This document shows positions 18,085 to 27,485 of a DNA stretch of 64,000 nucleotides, piece by piece. Each line of letters opens with the position of its first letter. Position 1 is the first letter of the stretch. The DNA is from Gemmatimonadota bacterium (lineage in GTDB: Bacteria; Gemmatimonadota; Gemmatimonadetes; Gemmatimonadales; GWC2-71-9). The stretch spans positions 99,019 through 163,018 of the forward strand of contig VGVQ01000003.1 in NCBI GenBank assembly GCA_016874005.1, written 5' to 3'. Made by a program: the position numbers and the translations under genes. Under the pieces are notes generated by a model. That model worked only from the letters and a program-made list of their open reading frames with translations, did no database searches and was not told the origin of the DNA.

Positions 18085-20339
18085 GCGGCGAAGACCGACG
18101 TCGCCTCGGCGCCATCGCGGCGCTGGTGCTCGGGGTCTTCTTGGGCCTCTGCCTCTGGCCCACGGTCCCAACCGGCGCCGTCGGGCGAACGTTAGGCAAC
18201 CTCCTCTGGCGAGGCTTCGGGGCCGGCGCTCTCGGCGTCCCCTTGCTTGGCGTGGCGCTCGCCTTGGCCGGCTTCGACCGGCTCCCCCGGCTGAACATGA
18301 AACGAACGGCCATCCTGGTCGGCGGCCTGGCGATCATCGTGCCGTTCGCGGCGGGGGTACTCACCGGAAGTCGCGCCGCTGATTTCGATCCGCCGCTCGA
18401 GGAATGGAGCCTGGCCGCTCGGGCCGCCGGGTTCGTCCCGGGGATGCTCGCGTCGGCCGTCGCCGGATTGATCGGCAAACCCGGCGGATTGCTGCTGGCC
18501 TTTCTCGGATTGTCGGCCGTCACGATCCCGACCTTGGCTTGGCACCCGCTCCGGCGGTTGGAAAAACAGCCGGAGGCCGCGGCCCAACCCGTGGTCAAGC
18601 CGAAGCGAACCCGGCCTGGGACCGTGGTGGACGACGACGGTCCGGTGATCGAGCCGCCGGCGCCAGCCCCGGCGACCAGTCCGCCGACGCCCGACACCGA
18701 GGCTACCCGGAAGCGCCAGCCCAAGCCACCGAGGCCGCCGAAGGAAGCCCGGGGCCCGCTCTCGGCGCGCAGCGGCGACGAAGACGAACTGCCCCCGGTG
18801 GAGTTGCTCCGAGCGCCGCCGCCCCAAGACGCCGTCGCGGACGAGGCCCAGTTGGATCGGCTCGGCCAGTCCTTGATGGACACCCTCCGGACTTTCAAGG
18901 TCGACGGCTCGATTGCTGGCCGTACCAGCGGGCCGGTAGTGACCCAGTTCGAGGTCGTCCCCGCTCCCGGGGTCAAAGCCGGGCGAATCGTCGCCCTGGC
19001 CGACGACCTCGCCATCACCATGCGGGCAACCAGCATCAGGGTGGCTCCGATTCCGGGACGAGGAGCCGTGGGAGTCGAGGTGCCCAACCCAACCCCGCGG
19101 ATGGTGACGCTGCGAGAACTCCTCGAGGCGAGCGAGTGGGAGCGGTCCCGGGCGGTGCTCCCGGTGGCCTTGGGTCGCGACCTCGAGGGCAAGCCGGTCA
19201 TCGCCGACCTCGCCAAGATGCCGCATTTGTTGATCGCTGGCGCGACCGGTACCGGCAAGTCGGTCGGCATCAACAGCATCATCAGTTGCTTGGTGTATCG
19301 ATATACCGCGAAGGAACTCCGCTTCCTGATGGTGGACCCGAAGATGGTGGAGCTCTCGATGTACAACGAGCTTCCCCATCTGCGGCACAAAGTGGTCACC
19401 AACAACAACGACGCCGCCCGGGTCCTCAAGTGGGCCGTCTACGAGATGAACCGCCGTTACGAGCTGCTCCATGCGAACGGGGCCCGGAACGTCGCCGACT
19501 TCAATCGGAAGATCGAGGAAGGGAAGTCGCTCCGGAACCCGACCCGGGCGTCGGAGACCCTCAAGTTCATCAGCGGGCAAGAGCAGACCACGCCGCCCGA
19601 GCCGCCTCCACCGGCGATCTACTCCGAGGGAGCGCTGCCATACATCGTTATCGTGGTTGACGAGCTGGCCGATCTGATGATGACCGTGGCCGGGGAGGTC
19701 GAGACGCCCTTGGCCATGCTGGCCCAGAAAGCCCGGGCCATCGGGATCCACCTGATCCTCGCGACCCAACGTCCCAGCGTCAACGTGCTCACCGGGTTGA
19801 TCAAGGCCAATTTCCCGAGCCGAATCGGCTTTCGGGTGGCCTCCAAGGTCGACAGCCGGACCATCCTCGATCAGAACGGAGCCGAGGCGCTGCTGGGCAA
19901 CGGCGACATGTTGTTCCTGCCGCCCGGGAGGAGTGAGCCGATGCGGATTCAAGGCGCCTACATCGGCACCGAGGAAACCGAGGCCGTGATGGACTGGTTC
20001 AAGGCCCGGCGCCAGGCCCGGGCCGCGAGTCAAGCGACCGACCGAGCCGAGGCGGACATCCTCGAGTTCATCCGAGCCCACGAGGCGGACGAAGCTGGCG
20101 AGGAGGTCGAGGGGTTCGAAGGCGAGCGCGATGCGTTGTTCCGCGAGGCCGCCGAAGCGTGCCTTCAGAATCAGGGTGGATCGACCTCCCTCCTCCAGCG
20201 CAAGCTCCGAATCGGCTATGGCCGGGCGGCTCGGATCATCGACCAGCTCCACGCCGCCGGGATCCTAGGCCCCCCGGACGGGAGTAAGCCTCGCGAGGTG
20301 CTGATCGGCTTCGATCAGCTGGACGAGTACTGCAACTGA
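18081..20339 (+). CDS. ftsK: FtsK/SpoIIIE family DNA translocase
   Basis: 752 aa, GTG start. Four N-terminal membrane segments lie within residues 1-165. A Pro/Arg-rich linker (170-250) follows, then an alpha domain, and the RecA-like motor with Walker A (LIAGATGTGKSVGIN, near residue 390) and Walker B (IVIVVDELADLMM). The C-terminal winged-helix gamma domain (residues 680-750, STSLLQRKLRIGYGRAARII) reads oriented DNA sequences. The protein pumps chromosome termini through the closing septum. It is the last gene of the run begun at 11 kb. Confidence 0.95.
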   Translation: MSGEDRRRLGAIAALVLGVFLGLCLWPTVPTGAVGRTLGNLLWRGFGAGALGVPLLGVALALAGFDRLPRLNMKRTAILVGGLAIIVPFAAGVLTGSRAADFDPPLEEWSLAARAAGFVPGMLASAVAGLIGKPGGLLLAFLGLSAVTIPTLAWHPLRRLEKQPEAAAQPVVKPKRTRPGTVVDDDGPVIEPPAPAPATSPPTPDTEATRKRQPKPPRPPKEARGPLSARSGDEDELPPVELLRAPPPQDAVADEAQLDRLGQSLMDTLRTFKVDGSIAGRTSGPVVTQFEVVPAPGVKAGRIVALADDLAITMRATSIRVAPIPGRGAVGVEVPNPTPRMVTLRELLEASEWERSRAVLPVALGRDLEGKPVIADLAKMPHLLIAGATGTGKSVGINSIISCLVYRYTAKELRFLMVDPKMVELSMYNELPHLRHKVVTNNNDAARVLKWAVYEMNRRYELLHANGARNVADFNRKIEEGKSLRNPTRASETLKFISGQEQTTPPEPPPPAIYSEGALPYIVIVVDELADLMMTVAGEVETPLAMLAQKARAIGIHLILATQRPSVNVLTGLIKANFPSRIGFRVASKVDSRTILDQNGAEALLGNGDMLFLPPGRSEPMRIQGAYIGTEETEAVMDWFKARRQARAASQATDRAEADILEFIRAHEADEAGEEVEGFEGERDALFREAAEACLQNQGGSTSLLQRKLRIGYGRAARIIDQLHAAGILGPPDGSKPREVLIGFDQLDEYCN

Positions 20340-20343
20340 GGCC

Positions 20344-20423
20344 GGCCCCCCCGGACCCCCTGACTGGCCCTCGTTTTGCCCCCTGGGGAGCCCGGAGCGG
20401 TTCGGACTTGGCCCGGGGGGGCC
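20344..20423 (+). terminator. Large inverted repeat after ftsK
   Basis: GGCCCCCCCGGACC (20344-20357) and GGCCCGGGGGGGCC (20410-20423) pair at 13 of 14 positions, separated by 52 nt. It is the only structure between ftsK and the next gene and may end the operon, although no T-run follows. Confidence 0.4.
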
Positions 20424-20500
20424 AGGCCAGGCGTTTGGCAACCTTTCCGGGCGGCCCGCGCCAGCGCTCCAGTGTGCACGCCCTTGCACTGGGGGTCGGG

Positions 20501-21415
20501 ATGATCCGCAAGAAACGACTGGTCAATCGCTTGGCAACGGCGGCCTTGCTGGGCTCGATCGCCGGCTGTGAGGGGGAGCCGACGGGCTTCTCGGATCCGG
20601 TGTCGGTCCGGAGGTTCTTCGCGTCGCTCTACGCCGTGGTGCCGGACGCGGGGGCTCTCAGCGGGAGCAAGGCGGCCGGAACCGCCGCGGCCGCTCCGGC
20701 GGCCCCGCTGATCGTCAACGCGGTTCTCCGCAACGGTCCGGTTCCCCGCGGTACCGGCGCCCCGAGCGCCGTCCTCGCCCTCGAGAGTTCGATCATCACC
20801 GGAACGCCGGGGAAACTGCGAGTTGGCGGCGATGCGCCGTTCAGCCGGATCGCAGTGACCGTCCCGGGGACGGTCGATTACTGGGAAATCACCCTGCCTG
20901 GGCCGGTACTCGACATCCAGGTCATTGCGACCGGGTCGAGTTCGCTTCCCAACGCCAACTTCCTGATCGACGCGTCGGTCGGCAACGCGAACGGCTTTGG
21001 CGGATCGGTCCAGCAGCAGGTCCGGGCAGTGGATCTGGCGGCCAGCGACCTTGCCGTCCTCGTTCGGTGGAACGCGCTGGCCGACGTTGACCTCCACGTC
21101 ACGGATCCCAAGGGCGTCGAGGTCTATTTCGGGCGGACCTCGAGCCCCGAGGGTGGCCGCCTCGACCTCGATTCGAACCCGGCCTGCAATTTCGACGGGG
21201 TCAACCAAGAGGTGATCACTTGGCCGCTGGGTCGGGCGCCGACAGGGGAGTACAAGGTATCCGTCTACTACTGGTCGGACTGTGGGGTGCCGCGCACCGA
21301 CTACTCGGTCACCCTGATGAGCCGAGGTCGTACTATCCAGGTGCTCGACGGCACCTTTACCGGCGATGGTTCACCGACCACCGGGGTGGATGTGGCGCGA
21401 CTCAGCTTCCTCTAG
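20501..21415 (+). CDS. Lipoprotein with YfaP/DUF2135-like domain
   Basis: The ATG at 20501 gives a lipoprotein signal (RLATAALLGSIAGC), so it is preferred to the track start at 20408. 304 aa. After the lipobox comes an Ala/Gly/Ser-rich section, a beta-rich middle, and around residues 185-285 a domain reading LVRWNALADVDLHVTDPKGV, SNPACNFDGVNQEVITWP and EYKVSVYYWSDCG. This matches the DUF2135/YfaP type, whose members are exported proteins of poorly known role. It is flanked by two inverted repeats, so it is probably monocistronic. Confidence 0.75.
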   Translation: MIRKKRLVNRLATAALLGSIAGCEGEPTGFSDPVSVRRFFASLYAVVPDAGALSGSKAAGTAAAAPAAPLIVNAVLRNGPVPRGTGAPSAVLALESSIITGTPGKLRVGGDAPFSRIAVTVPGTVDYWEITLPGPVLDIQVIATGSSSLPNANFLIDASVGNANGFGGSVQQQVRAVDLAASDLAVLVRWNALADVDLHVTDPKGVEVYFGRTSSPEGGRLDLDSNPACNFDGVNQEVITWPLGRAPTGEYKVSVYYWSDCGVPRTDYSVTLMSRGRTIQVLDGTFTGDGSPTTGVDVARLSFL

Positions 21416-21439
21416 TTTCAGCCGCAGTGCGTGATTGAG

Positions 21440-21473
21440 CGAGCGGGTTCGCTGCCGGCAGCGAACCCGCTCG
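21440..21473 (+). terminator. Perfect 34-nt palindromic terminator
   Basis: CGAGCGGGTTCGCTGC and GCAGCGAACCCGCTCG form a 16-bp perfect stem around CG, 24 nt after the lipoprotein stop. TGCTTTG follows. The stem is very stable and can act from either direction. Confidence 0.65.
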
Positions 21474-21546
21474 TGCTTTGAGGAGGGGTGCGTTTTTTCG
21501 CGCCCCGTCGACGATCTTTTGGTTACCGCGACTCCGGTCCAGGGCC

Positions 21547-21552
21547 TATCGT
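21547..21552 (+). promoter_or_regulatory. Putative -10 element of yraN (leaderless spacing)
   Basis: TATCGT ends 7 nt before the ATG, with a weak TTACCG 18 nt upstream. Transcription would begin at or next to the A of the start codon. Confidence 0.35.
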
Positions 21553-21559
21553 TGGGCCC

Positions 21560-21967
21560 ATGCTTCGACTGAACGTCTCGTGCCCGCCTGGCGAATGGCG
21601 GGACCCGCGCCATCGCCAGGGCCTCGCTGGTGAACTTGCCGCAGCCCACCATCTGGCGAGCCATGGATGGCGGATCTTGGCCCACCGGTATCGGTTGGGC
21701 CACCACGATATCGATCTGATCGCCCGCCAGGGCGACCTCGTCGCGTTCGTCGAGGTGAAGGCGCGCCGCTCCCACGCCTTTGGGTCGGGACTCGAGGCGG
21801 TGGGCTGGCAGAAGCAGCTGGCAATCGGCACCGTCGCGCGGGCCTGGGTGGCTCGGCACGGACGCCCGACCGAGCGCTTCCGGTTCGACCTGGTCGTGGT
21901 GCGCTGGCCGTCCGGCGGGTCTTTTCCACAGATTGTCCACATCGAGGATGCGTGGCGGGCAGGATAG
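21560..21967 (+). CDS. yraN: YraN/UPF0102 family nuclease-fold protein
   Basis: 135 aa from the ATG at 21560. The track start at 21488 precedes a -10-like sequence, so the shorter form is preferred. It has the UPF0102 restriction-endonuclease-like core: GLAGELAAAHHLASHGWRIL, then GHHDIDLIARQGDLVAFVEVKAR, which carries the Asp and E-x-K residues of the fold. The cellular role of the family is not firmly known; a link to DNA processing has been suggested. It lies just upstream of recA. Confidence 0.9.
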   Translation: MLRLNVSCPPGEWRDPRHRQGLAGELAAAHHLASHGWRILAHRYRLGHHDIDLIARQGDLVAFVEVKARRSHAFGSGLEAVGWQKQLAIGTVARAWVARHGRPTERFRFDLVVVRWPSGGSFPQIVHIEDAWRAG

Positions 21968-21985
21968 GTGGTTTTGGAGAGCCAC

Positions 21986-22015
21986 TTGTCTTCGGCTGAT
22001 CTTCGGCAGTATATT
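21986..22015 (+). promoter_or_regulatory. Putative recA promoter
   Basis: TTGTCT, an 18-nt spacer and TATATT lie about 95 nt before the recA ATG and predict a start near 22022. Confidence 0.6.
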
Positions 22016-22037
22016 GCCTGTGATGGTTAAGTGAAGC

Positions 22038-22091
22038 AAAATGCGTCATTTTTGTAACACCAGATCCACCGAAATCCTCATGTTGTCAACA
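22038..22091 (+). promoter_or_regulatory. Two short dyads in the recA leader, possible operator sites
   Basis: AAAATG-CGT-CATTTT (22038-22052) and TGTTG-T-CAACA (22081-22091) lie between the predicted transcription start and the recA ATG. SOS repressors bind such dyads in recA control regions, but neither matches the E. coli or B. subtilis LexA box, so a LexA role is only a guess. Confidence 0.25.
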
Positions 22092-22110
22092 ACCAGAAAG
22101 GCACTGCACC

Positions 22111-23172
22111 ATGCCATCCGTCGAAGAAACTCGTCAGGACGCCGACCGGCGAAAGGCCCTCAACGTCGCGATCGCTCAGATCGAGAAGCAGCTCGGCAAA
22201 GGTTCCATCATGCGGATGGGTACCGATGCCCCGAAAGAGCGAATCGGGGTCATCTCGACCGGCGCCATCAACCTCGATGCCGCCATCGGCATTGGCGGGG
22301 CGCCGCGGGGCCGAATCACCGAGATCTACGGCCCTGAGTCGTCCGGGAAGACGACTCTATGCCTGCACCTGGCGGCCAACGTCCAGCGGGCCGGCGGCGT
22401 CGCCGCGTATGTCGATGCCGAGCACGCCCTCGACGTCGAGTACGCTCGGCGATTGGGGGTGGACGTCGACAACCTCTTGGTGTCGCAGCCCGACACCGGG
22501 GAGCAAGCCCTCGAGATCGTCGAGATCCTGGTTCGGTCTGGCGCGGTCGATCTGGTCATCATCGACTCGGTCGCGGCCCTGGTGCCCAAGGCCGAAATCG
22601 AAGGCGAAATGGGCGACAGCCACGTCGGGCTCCAGGCGCGACTGATGAGCCAGGCGCTCAGGAAACTGGCTGGAGCCATCAACCGGTCCAACGCCGCCGT
22701 GGTGTTCATCAACCAGTTGCGCGAGAAGATCGGGGTGATGTTTGGCAACCCCGAGACCACCACCGGTGGTAAGGCGCTCAAGTTCTACGCCTCGTTGCGG
22801 CTCGACATCCGGCGGATCGGCCCGGTGAAGGAGCGCGAGAACGTCATCGGTAACCGGGTTCGAGTCAAAGTAGTCAAGAACAAGGTCGCGCCGCCGTTCA
22901 AGCAGGCGGAATTCGACGTGCTCTTCGACGAAGGCATCAGTCACAGCGGATTGCTGGTGGACCTTGCCTCGGAGGCGAACATCATCCAGAAGTCGGGAGC
23001 CTGGTACTCGTATGGCGATCAACGGATCGGTCAAGGCCGCGAGAACGCCAAGCTGTTCCTGAAAGACAACCCGAGCCTGATGGGCGAGGTCGAGCAGCGG
23101 GTCAAGGATTGGCTCGGGGTCAAGCAGGTCCAGGGCGGCGCGGCTGGCGCTGACGATGGTGACGGCGAGTAG
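22111..23172 (+). CDS. recA: RecA recombinase
   Basis: 353 aa. RecA forms filaments on single-stranded DNA for strand exchange and SOS signalling. Walker A (GPESSGKTT), Walker B ([12 protein letters not shown]), loop L1 ([14 protein letters not shown]), loop L2 ([20 protein letters not shown]) and an acidic C-terminal tail (DDGDGE) are all present. A long leader precedes it. Its end overlaps recX by 17 bases, the usual recA-recX pairing, so RecX is made in low amounts from the same mRNA. Confidence 0.98.
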   Translation: MPSVEETRQDADRRKALNVAIAQIEKQLGKGSIMRMGTDAPKERIGVISTGAINLDAAIGIGGAPRGRITEIYGPESSGKTTLCLHLAANVQRAGGVAAYVDAEHALDVEYARRLGVDVDNLLVSQPDTGEQALEIVEILVRSGAVDLVIIDSVAALVPKAEIEGEMGDSHVGLQARLMSQALRKLAGAINRSNAAVVFINQLREKIGVMFGNPETTTGGKALKFYASLRLDIRRIGPVKERENVIGNRVRVKVVKNKVAPPFKQAEFDVLFDEGISHSGLLVDLASEANIIQKSGAWYSYGDQRIGQGRENAKLFLKDNPSLMGEVEQRVKDWLGVKQVQGGAAGADDGDGE

Positions 23173-23794
23173 CCCGATCGAGGCGATCCTCCCCGACGCG
23201 AGGCGGGAGGGTGCCGTCCGGCTGGTTGCCGACGGTCGCACCCTCCTGTCGGTACCGGTGGAGGCGGTGGATCAGGAGGGCGTCGTGGTCGGCGCCGTCC
23301 TCAGTGCGGCCCAAATGGATCGTCTCATTACGGCCGCCGACCGAGCCGCGACCTACCGCACCGTACTGGCGATGCTCGGTCGCCGGCCGTACCCTCGCCG
23401 CGAACTCGGTAGGCGGCTCCTCCTCAAAGGCCACGCGCCAGATTCGGTCGAGGCCGCCCTCGCCAAAGCCCAGGCGGCCGGCTATCTCGACGACGCGAAG
23501 TTCGCCGTGCAATTCGTCGAGACTCGGTCGGCTCGAGGGCTTGGACCGGCCCGGCTCCGCCGGGAGCTGGTGCAGCTCGGCGTGGCACCCGTGGAGGTCG
23601 AGGCAGCCCTGCAGGCGGAGGCCGCCAACGGTCCAGACGCGGTTTCCAGAATCGAACAACTCATCGCCAAGAGGAGCAAACAGCTGGCCGGACTGGCCGG
23701 GCCCGACCTCCGCCGCCGAGTGATTGCCTATTTGGCCCGGCGCGGATTCCGAGGGCACGAGACCGTTCGATTGGTGCGCCAACGGCTGCCCTAG
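23156..23794 (+). CDS. recX: Regulatory protein RecX
   Basis: 212 aa, GTG-class start within the end of recA. The C-terminal two thirds contain the three-helix RecX repeats: [40 protein letters not shown], and [20 protein letters not shown]. The first 60 residues are an extra beta-type region found in some RecX proteins. RecX caps or removes RecA filaments. Confidence 0.9.
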   Translation: MVTASSPIEAILPDARREGAVRLVADGRTLLSVPVEAVDQEGVVVGAVLSAAQMDRLITAADRAATYRTVLAMLGRRPYPRRELGRRLLLKGHAPDSVEAALAKAQAAGYLDDAKFAVQFVETRSARGLGPARLRRELVQLGVAPVEVEAALQAEAANGPDAVSRIEQLIAKRSKQLAGLAGPDLRRRVIAYLARRGFRGHETVRLVRQRLP

Positions 23795-23797
23795 TCC

Positions 23798-23803
23798 TAT
23801 ATT
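23798..23803 (+). promoter_or_regulatory. Putative -10 element of alaS (leaderless spacing)
   Basis: TATATT ends exactly 6 nt before the alaS ATG in the 15-nt gap after recX. A transcript beginning 7 nt after the hexamer would begin with the start codon. No clear -35 is seen. Confidence 0.45.
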
Positions 23804-23809
23804 TCCGGG

Positions 23810-26440
23810 ATGCACGCGCACCAGATCCGCCGCCTTTTCCTCGATTTCTTCATTCGGCGCCAGCACCGCGAGGTGCCGTCGTCGTCGCTGATTCCAGCCG
23901 ATGACCCGACCCTTCTGTTCACCAACGCCGGGATGGTGCAGTTCAAGCGGACCTTCCTGGGCCAGGAGCGCAGGGACTACACCCGGGCCGTCACCTGTCA
24001 GAAGTGCGTCCGAGCCGGCGGCAAGCACAATGACCTTGAGCAGGTCGGGCTGACCAAGCGGCATCACACCTTCTTCGAGATGCTGGGGAACTTCTCCTTC
24101 GGCGACTATTTCAAGAAGGAGGCAATCGAGTTCGCCTGGGAATTCGTGACCTCGTCGCAGTATCTCGGCCTGCATCCCGATCGGCTTCGGATGACGGTCC
24201 ACAACACCGACGACGAGGCTCGCCGCCTGTGGCTCGCGGCTACCGGTCAGCCGGTCGACAGCGTCTACCTCCTGGGCGACAAGGACAATTTCTGGCAGAT
24301 GGGCGATACCGGCCCCTGCGGACCCTGCTCGGAGATCTACGTCGACCTCGATTGGAGGCCCGGCCAAAACCGCCGGGTCTGGTCGCAGGCGGAATTCGAG
24401 GACCGCGCCGAATCGGGTCGCTTGCTCGAGATCTGGAACTTGGTCTTCATGCAGTTCGACCGGGCGGTGGACGGGACGTTGACCCCACTGCCCAAGCCCT
24501 CGGTCGATACCGGCGCGGGGCTCGAGCGGATCGCGGCCGTCCTTCAAGGGTCGGACGACAACTTCCACACCGACCTGTTCGCCCCACTGCTCGAGCACGC
24601 CGGGCGACTGGTCGGCACACCGTATCCGGGATCGATGGAGGGGACGGGGGCATCGTATCGGGTGCTCGCGGATCATGCCCGGGCTGTCGCGTTCTTGCTG
24701 GCCGATGGCCTCTATCCGAGCAACGATGGGCGCGGCTACGTCCTCCGGCGGATTCTCCGCCGGGCGGTTCGCCATGGCTGGCTGTTGGGGCGGCGGGAGC
24801 CAACCCTCGCCCCGATGATCGAAACGGTGATCGAGCTGATGGGCGACGCCTATCCGGTCTTGCGGCAGAAACAGACCGCGATCGCCGAAACGACCGCTCA
24901 GGAGGAAACCCGGTTCCTCGAGACCGTCGAGGGCGGTCTGGCGAGGCTGGACACCGTGTTCTCGGGTGGGGCGCGGGTCGTCGGTGGCGACGAGGCGTTC
25001 CGGCTCTACGACACCTTCGGGTTTCCGATCGATCTCACCGAATTGATCGCCCGGGAACGCGGGGCAACCGTCGACGTGGTCGGGTTCGAAGCCGCACTCG
25101 AGGCTCAACGGGCTCGGTCGCGGAGCGCTCATCAGGCGGCTCACCTTCAGCGAGGAGCGGCCCGGGCCCACGATGAACAGGGCTGGCGGGAACTCCGCAG
25201 TGAAGCGTCACGGTTCGTCGGGTACCAGACGACGAGGGCCGAGACCCGAGTGCTGGCCTTTCGTGCCGAGAATGGGCGGGTCGAGGTCATCCTCGCGGAC
25301 AATCCGTTCTACGTCGAGTCGGGCGGCCAGGTATCGGACATGGGTTGGCTCGAGGGCGTTGGCTGGCGGATCGCGGTCGACCAGGTTCGGAAACACCCGC
25401 GAGGAACGGTCCTGTCGGGCCCCTGGACCGACGGAGCCCCGTTCGAACCGACCGATCTCGTGGCCGTGGTCGATGCCGGGCGCCGAAGCAACGTGGAGCG
25501 AAACCACAGCGCCACGCACTTGGTCCATTGGGCCCTTCGCAAACACCTCGGCGAGCACGTCCGGCAACAGGGGTCGCTGGTCGAGCCAGAACGGCTCAGG
25601 TTCGACTTCTCGCATCACGGGCCGATCGAGGCCGGACTGCTCGCGGCGATCGAGTTCGACGTCAACGAAGCGATCTGGGCGAACAACCCGGTCGAAACGC
25701 GGGAAATGCCTTTTCAGGAGGCACTCGCGCTTGGCGCCATGGCGTTTTTCGCGGACAAATACGGCGATCGGGTCCGGGTGGTGTCGATGGGGCCGAGTAT
25801 CGAGCTATGCGGGGGCACCCACGTCGGGAGCACCGGGGCGCTTGGGCTGTTCCGGTTTGCGGGCCAAGGCGGCGTGGCGGCCGGGGTTCGGCGGATCGAG
25901 GCGGTGACCGGTCCGGGGGCCTATCGCGAGGTCGAGACCGTGATTTCGCGATTGGGGGCCGTTGCCCAGTTGCTCAAGTCGCAGCCGGACCAGGTGGCGA
26001 AGCGGGTGGAACACCTCCTGGGGGAACGGACCAAGTTGGAGGATCGCCTGGCTGCCGCGCTGAAGGGCGGAAGCAGCGCCGAGGCCGGCACCAGCCAGCG
26101 GCTCGAGGTCAGCGGGGTCGCGGTCACGGTGACCAGCTCCACGTTGGAGGCCCGCGACGAGATTGCCGCGGTGGCCGATCAATTCAGGGAGCGATCGACG
26201 AACGCCGTCTTGGTGCTGGTGACGGCCGCAGGCCGGGGCGGGATCCATGTGGCGGTGTCCGAGGACCTCGTGGCCCGGGGCAAGAAAGCGGGCGACTTGG
26301 TCAACCGGCTGGCGGCGTTGAGCGGCGGCAAGGGCGGTGGGCGCCCAGCCTTTGCCTCAGCCAGCGCGGGCGACCTCGCGAAGCTCGACCTCGTCACGGC
26401 AGGCGTTCCGGCGGTGGTCGGCCAATGGCTGGGTGGATGA
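23810..26440 (+). CDS. alaS: Alanyl-tRNA synthetase
   Basis: 876 aa. Class II synthetase core at the N-terminus (FTNAGMVQFKRTFLGQE, MLGNFSFGDYFKKEAIEFAWEF). The editing domain has the zinc/active-site motifs NHSATHLVHWAL and CGGTHVGSTGALG, which remove mischarged Ser or Gly. The C-terminal C-Ala domain ends in GGGRPAFASASAGD. The C-terminus overlaps the next small gene by four bases (ATGA). It heads a run of coupled genes for cell-surface sugars and RNA/DNA maintenance. Confidence 0.97.
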   Translation: MHAHQIRRLFLDFFIRRQHREVPSSSLIPADDPTLLFTNAGMVQFKRTFLGQERRDYTRAVTCQKCVRAGGKHNDLEQVGLTKRHHTFFEMLGNFSFGDYFKKEAIEFAWEFVTSSQYLGLHPDRLRMTVHNTDDEARRLWLAATGQPVDSVYLLGDKDNFWQMGDTGPCGPCSEIYVDLDWRPGQNRRVWSQAEFEDRAESGRLLEIWNLVFMQFDRAVDGTLTPLPKPSVDTGAGLERIAAVLQGSDDNFHTDLFAPLLEHAGRLVGTPYPGSMEGTGASYRVLADHARAVAFLLADGLYPSNDGRGYVLRRILRRAVRHGWLLGRREPTLAPMIETVIELMGDAYPVLRQKQTAIAETTAQEETRFLETVEGGLARLDTVFSGGARVVGGDEAFRLYDTFGFPIDLTELIARERGATVDVVGFEAALEAQRARSRSAHQAAHLQRGAARAHDEQGWRELRSEASRFVGYQTTRAETRVLAFRAENGRVEVILADNPFYVESGGQVSDMGWLEGVGWRIAVDQVRKHPRGTVLSGPWTDGAPFEPTDLVAVVDAGRRSNVERNHSATHLVHWALRKHLGEHVRQQGSLVEPERLRFDFSHHGPIEAGLLAAIEFDVNEAIWANNPVETREMPFQEALALGAMAFFADKYGDRVRVVSMGPSIELCGGTHVGSTGALGLFRFAGQGGVAAGVRRIEAVTGPGAYREVETVISRLGAVAQLLKSQPDQVAKRVEHLLGERTKLEDRLAAALKGGSSAEAGTSQRLEVSGVAVTVTSSTLEARDEIAAVADQFRERSTNAVLVLVTAAGRGGIHVAVSEDLVARGKKAGDLVNRLAALSGGKGGGRPAFASASAGDLAKLDLVTAGVPAVVGQWLGG

Positions 26441-26724
26441 CCGCCGAGTGGCTTGACGGCCAATTGGCCGGGGCGCCGGAGGCATTGGTGGCGCGGACCC
26501 GAGCGTTCGCGGGGCAGAGCCCCTGCAACGCCGAGGGGCTTTCCGTGGCGGCCGCGGAGGCTCTCGGCGCCGCGATCGCGGCCGGCAACGAACGCCGGGG
26601 CGCGCTCGATCTCTTGGCTGCCGACGCCTTGGTGACCCTGGCTCTGGCCGCGCGCAACGAGGTCGACCCGGCCGGCTTGTCGCAGCTTGCCCGTTCCCTG
26701 CTGGATTCCCCGACTCGAGTGTGA
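26437..26724 (+). CDS. Small Ala-rich helical protein, unknown
   Basis: 95 aa, ATG in the alaS stop (ATGA) and GTGA overlap with the next gene. The long track ORF (25345-26724) is a shadow of alaS up to this point; only the last 95 codons lie outside alaS. The sequence is mostly helical (LSVAAAEALGAAIAAGNERR; ALDLLAADALVTLALAARNE), with no signal, membrane segment or known motif. Coupling on both sides supports it being real. I do not recognise the family. Confidence 0.65.
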   Translation: MTAEWLDGQLAGAPEALVARTRAFAGQSPCNAEGLSVAAAEALGAAIAAGNERRGALDLLAADALVTLALAARNEVDPAGLSQLARSLLDSPTRV

Positions 26725-27485
26725 TCGACCTTCACTGCCACCTGTTGCCCGGGGTCGACGACGGCGCCAAGTCGGTCGACCAGGCCGTGGCGGTGCTGCA
26801 GCGGATGGCGGACCAAGGCATCCGTGAGATCGCCTTGACGCCTCATCTCGACGCCAGTCGGATCAGCGAAGGCCCGCCGCCCGAGCACGACGAGGCGTTT
26901 GCGATCCTCTCGCGGCAGGCACCCACCGAGATCCGGCTGGTGCGGGGCGCGGAGGTCATGTTGGACCGGCCGATGACCCCTCGGGCCCTAGCGACCCGTC
27001 GCGTCACGTTAGGCGGAACCCGCTTCATCCTGGTAGAATTCACCCGAATGGTCGCGGTTCCGGCGGCCACGGCCGCACTGGGTCAGCTGCTCAAGGCCGG
27101 CCTGGTGCCCGTGGTGGCCCACCCGGAGCGGTATCCCGCCTGCACCCCGACCGTGATCGAACGGTGGCGCGGCCAGGGCGTCAGGACTCAGGTCGATGCC
27201 AACACGCTGTTCGTCCCGACCGGGCGGGGCGCCCGGGCCCGGTCGCTGCTGGCCGCTGGCTTGGCAGATATCCTGGCGGCAGACAATCACGGCGACGACC
27301 GCTCCTTGGCGGAGCCGTACCAGCGGCTGGCGGACAGCGGGGGCGCTGCCCAAGCGGCGCTGTTGATGGTGGACAACCCGGCCGCCATCCTGGCTGACGA
27401 GGAGCCGATCGATGTGGCACCATTCGACGTGAAGATCTCATTGCTGACGAGGTTCAAAGGATGGATGGGCCAGGTCGGGGAATGA
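26721..27485 (+). CDS. CpsB/CapC/YwqE-type PHP tyrosine-protein phosphatase
   Basis: 254 aa, GTG start in the previous stop. PHP-domain metal motifs: DLHCHLLPGVDDGA at the N-terminus, TPHLDAS, and VVAHPERYPACTPTV in the C-terminal half. Members of this family dephosphorylate bacterial tyrosine kinases that control capsule and exopolysaccharide export. No cognate kinase (Wzc/CapB) is in the window. The next genes are gmhA and an SDR, and a flippase lies 5 kb downstream, fitting a surface-polysaccharide role. Confidence 0.88.
   Translation: MIDLHCHLLPGVDDGAKSVDQAVAVLQRMADQGIREIALTPHLDASRISEGPPPEHDEAFAILSRQAPTEIRLVRGAEVMLDRPMTPRALATRRVTLGGTRFILVEFTRMVAVPAATAALGQLLKAGLVPVVAHPERYPACTPTVIERWRGQGVRTQVDANTLFVPTGRGARARSLLAAGLADILAADNHGDDRSLAEPYQRLADSGGAAQAALLMVDNPAAILADEEPIDVAPFDVKISLLTRFKGWMGQVGE

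Noticed and set aside
18192-20252. 686-aa antisense ORF opposite ftsK (similarly 49717-51915 and 23120-25171)
   Set aside because: Long open antisense frames are normal in high-GC DNA; composition is Arg/Gly/His-rich with no domain, and the sense strand has a clear gene.
25345-26436. First part of the 459-aa ORF ending at 26724
   Set aside because: It is an out-of-frame reading of alaS; only the final 95 codons after the alaS stop are supported.
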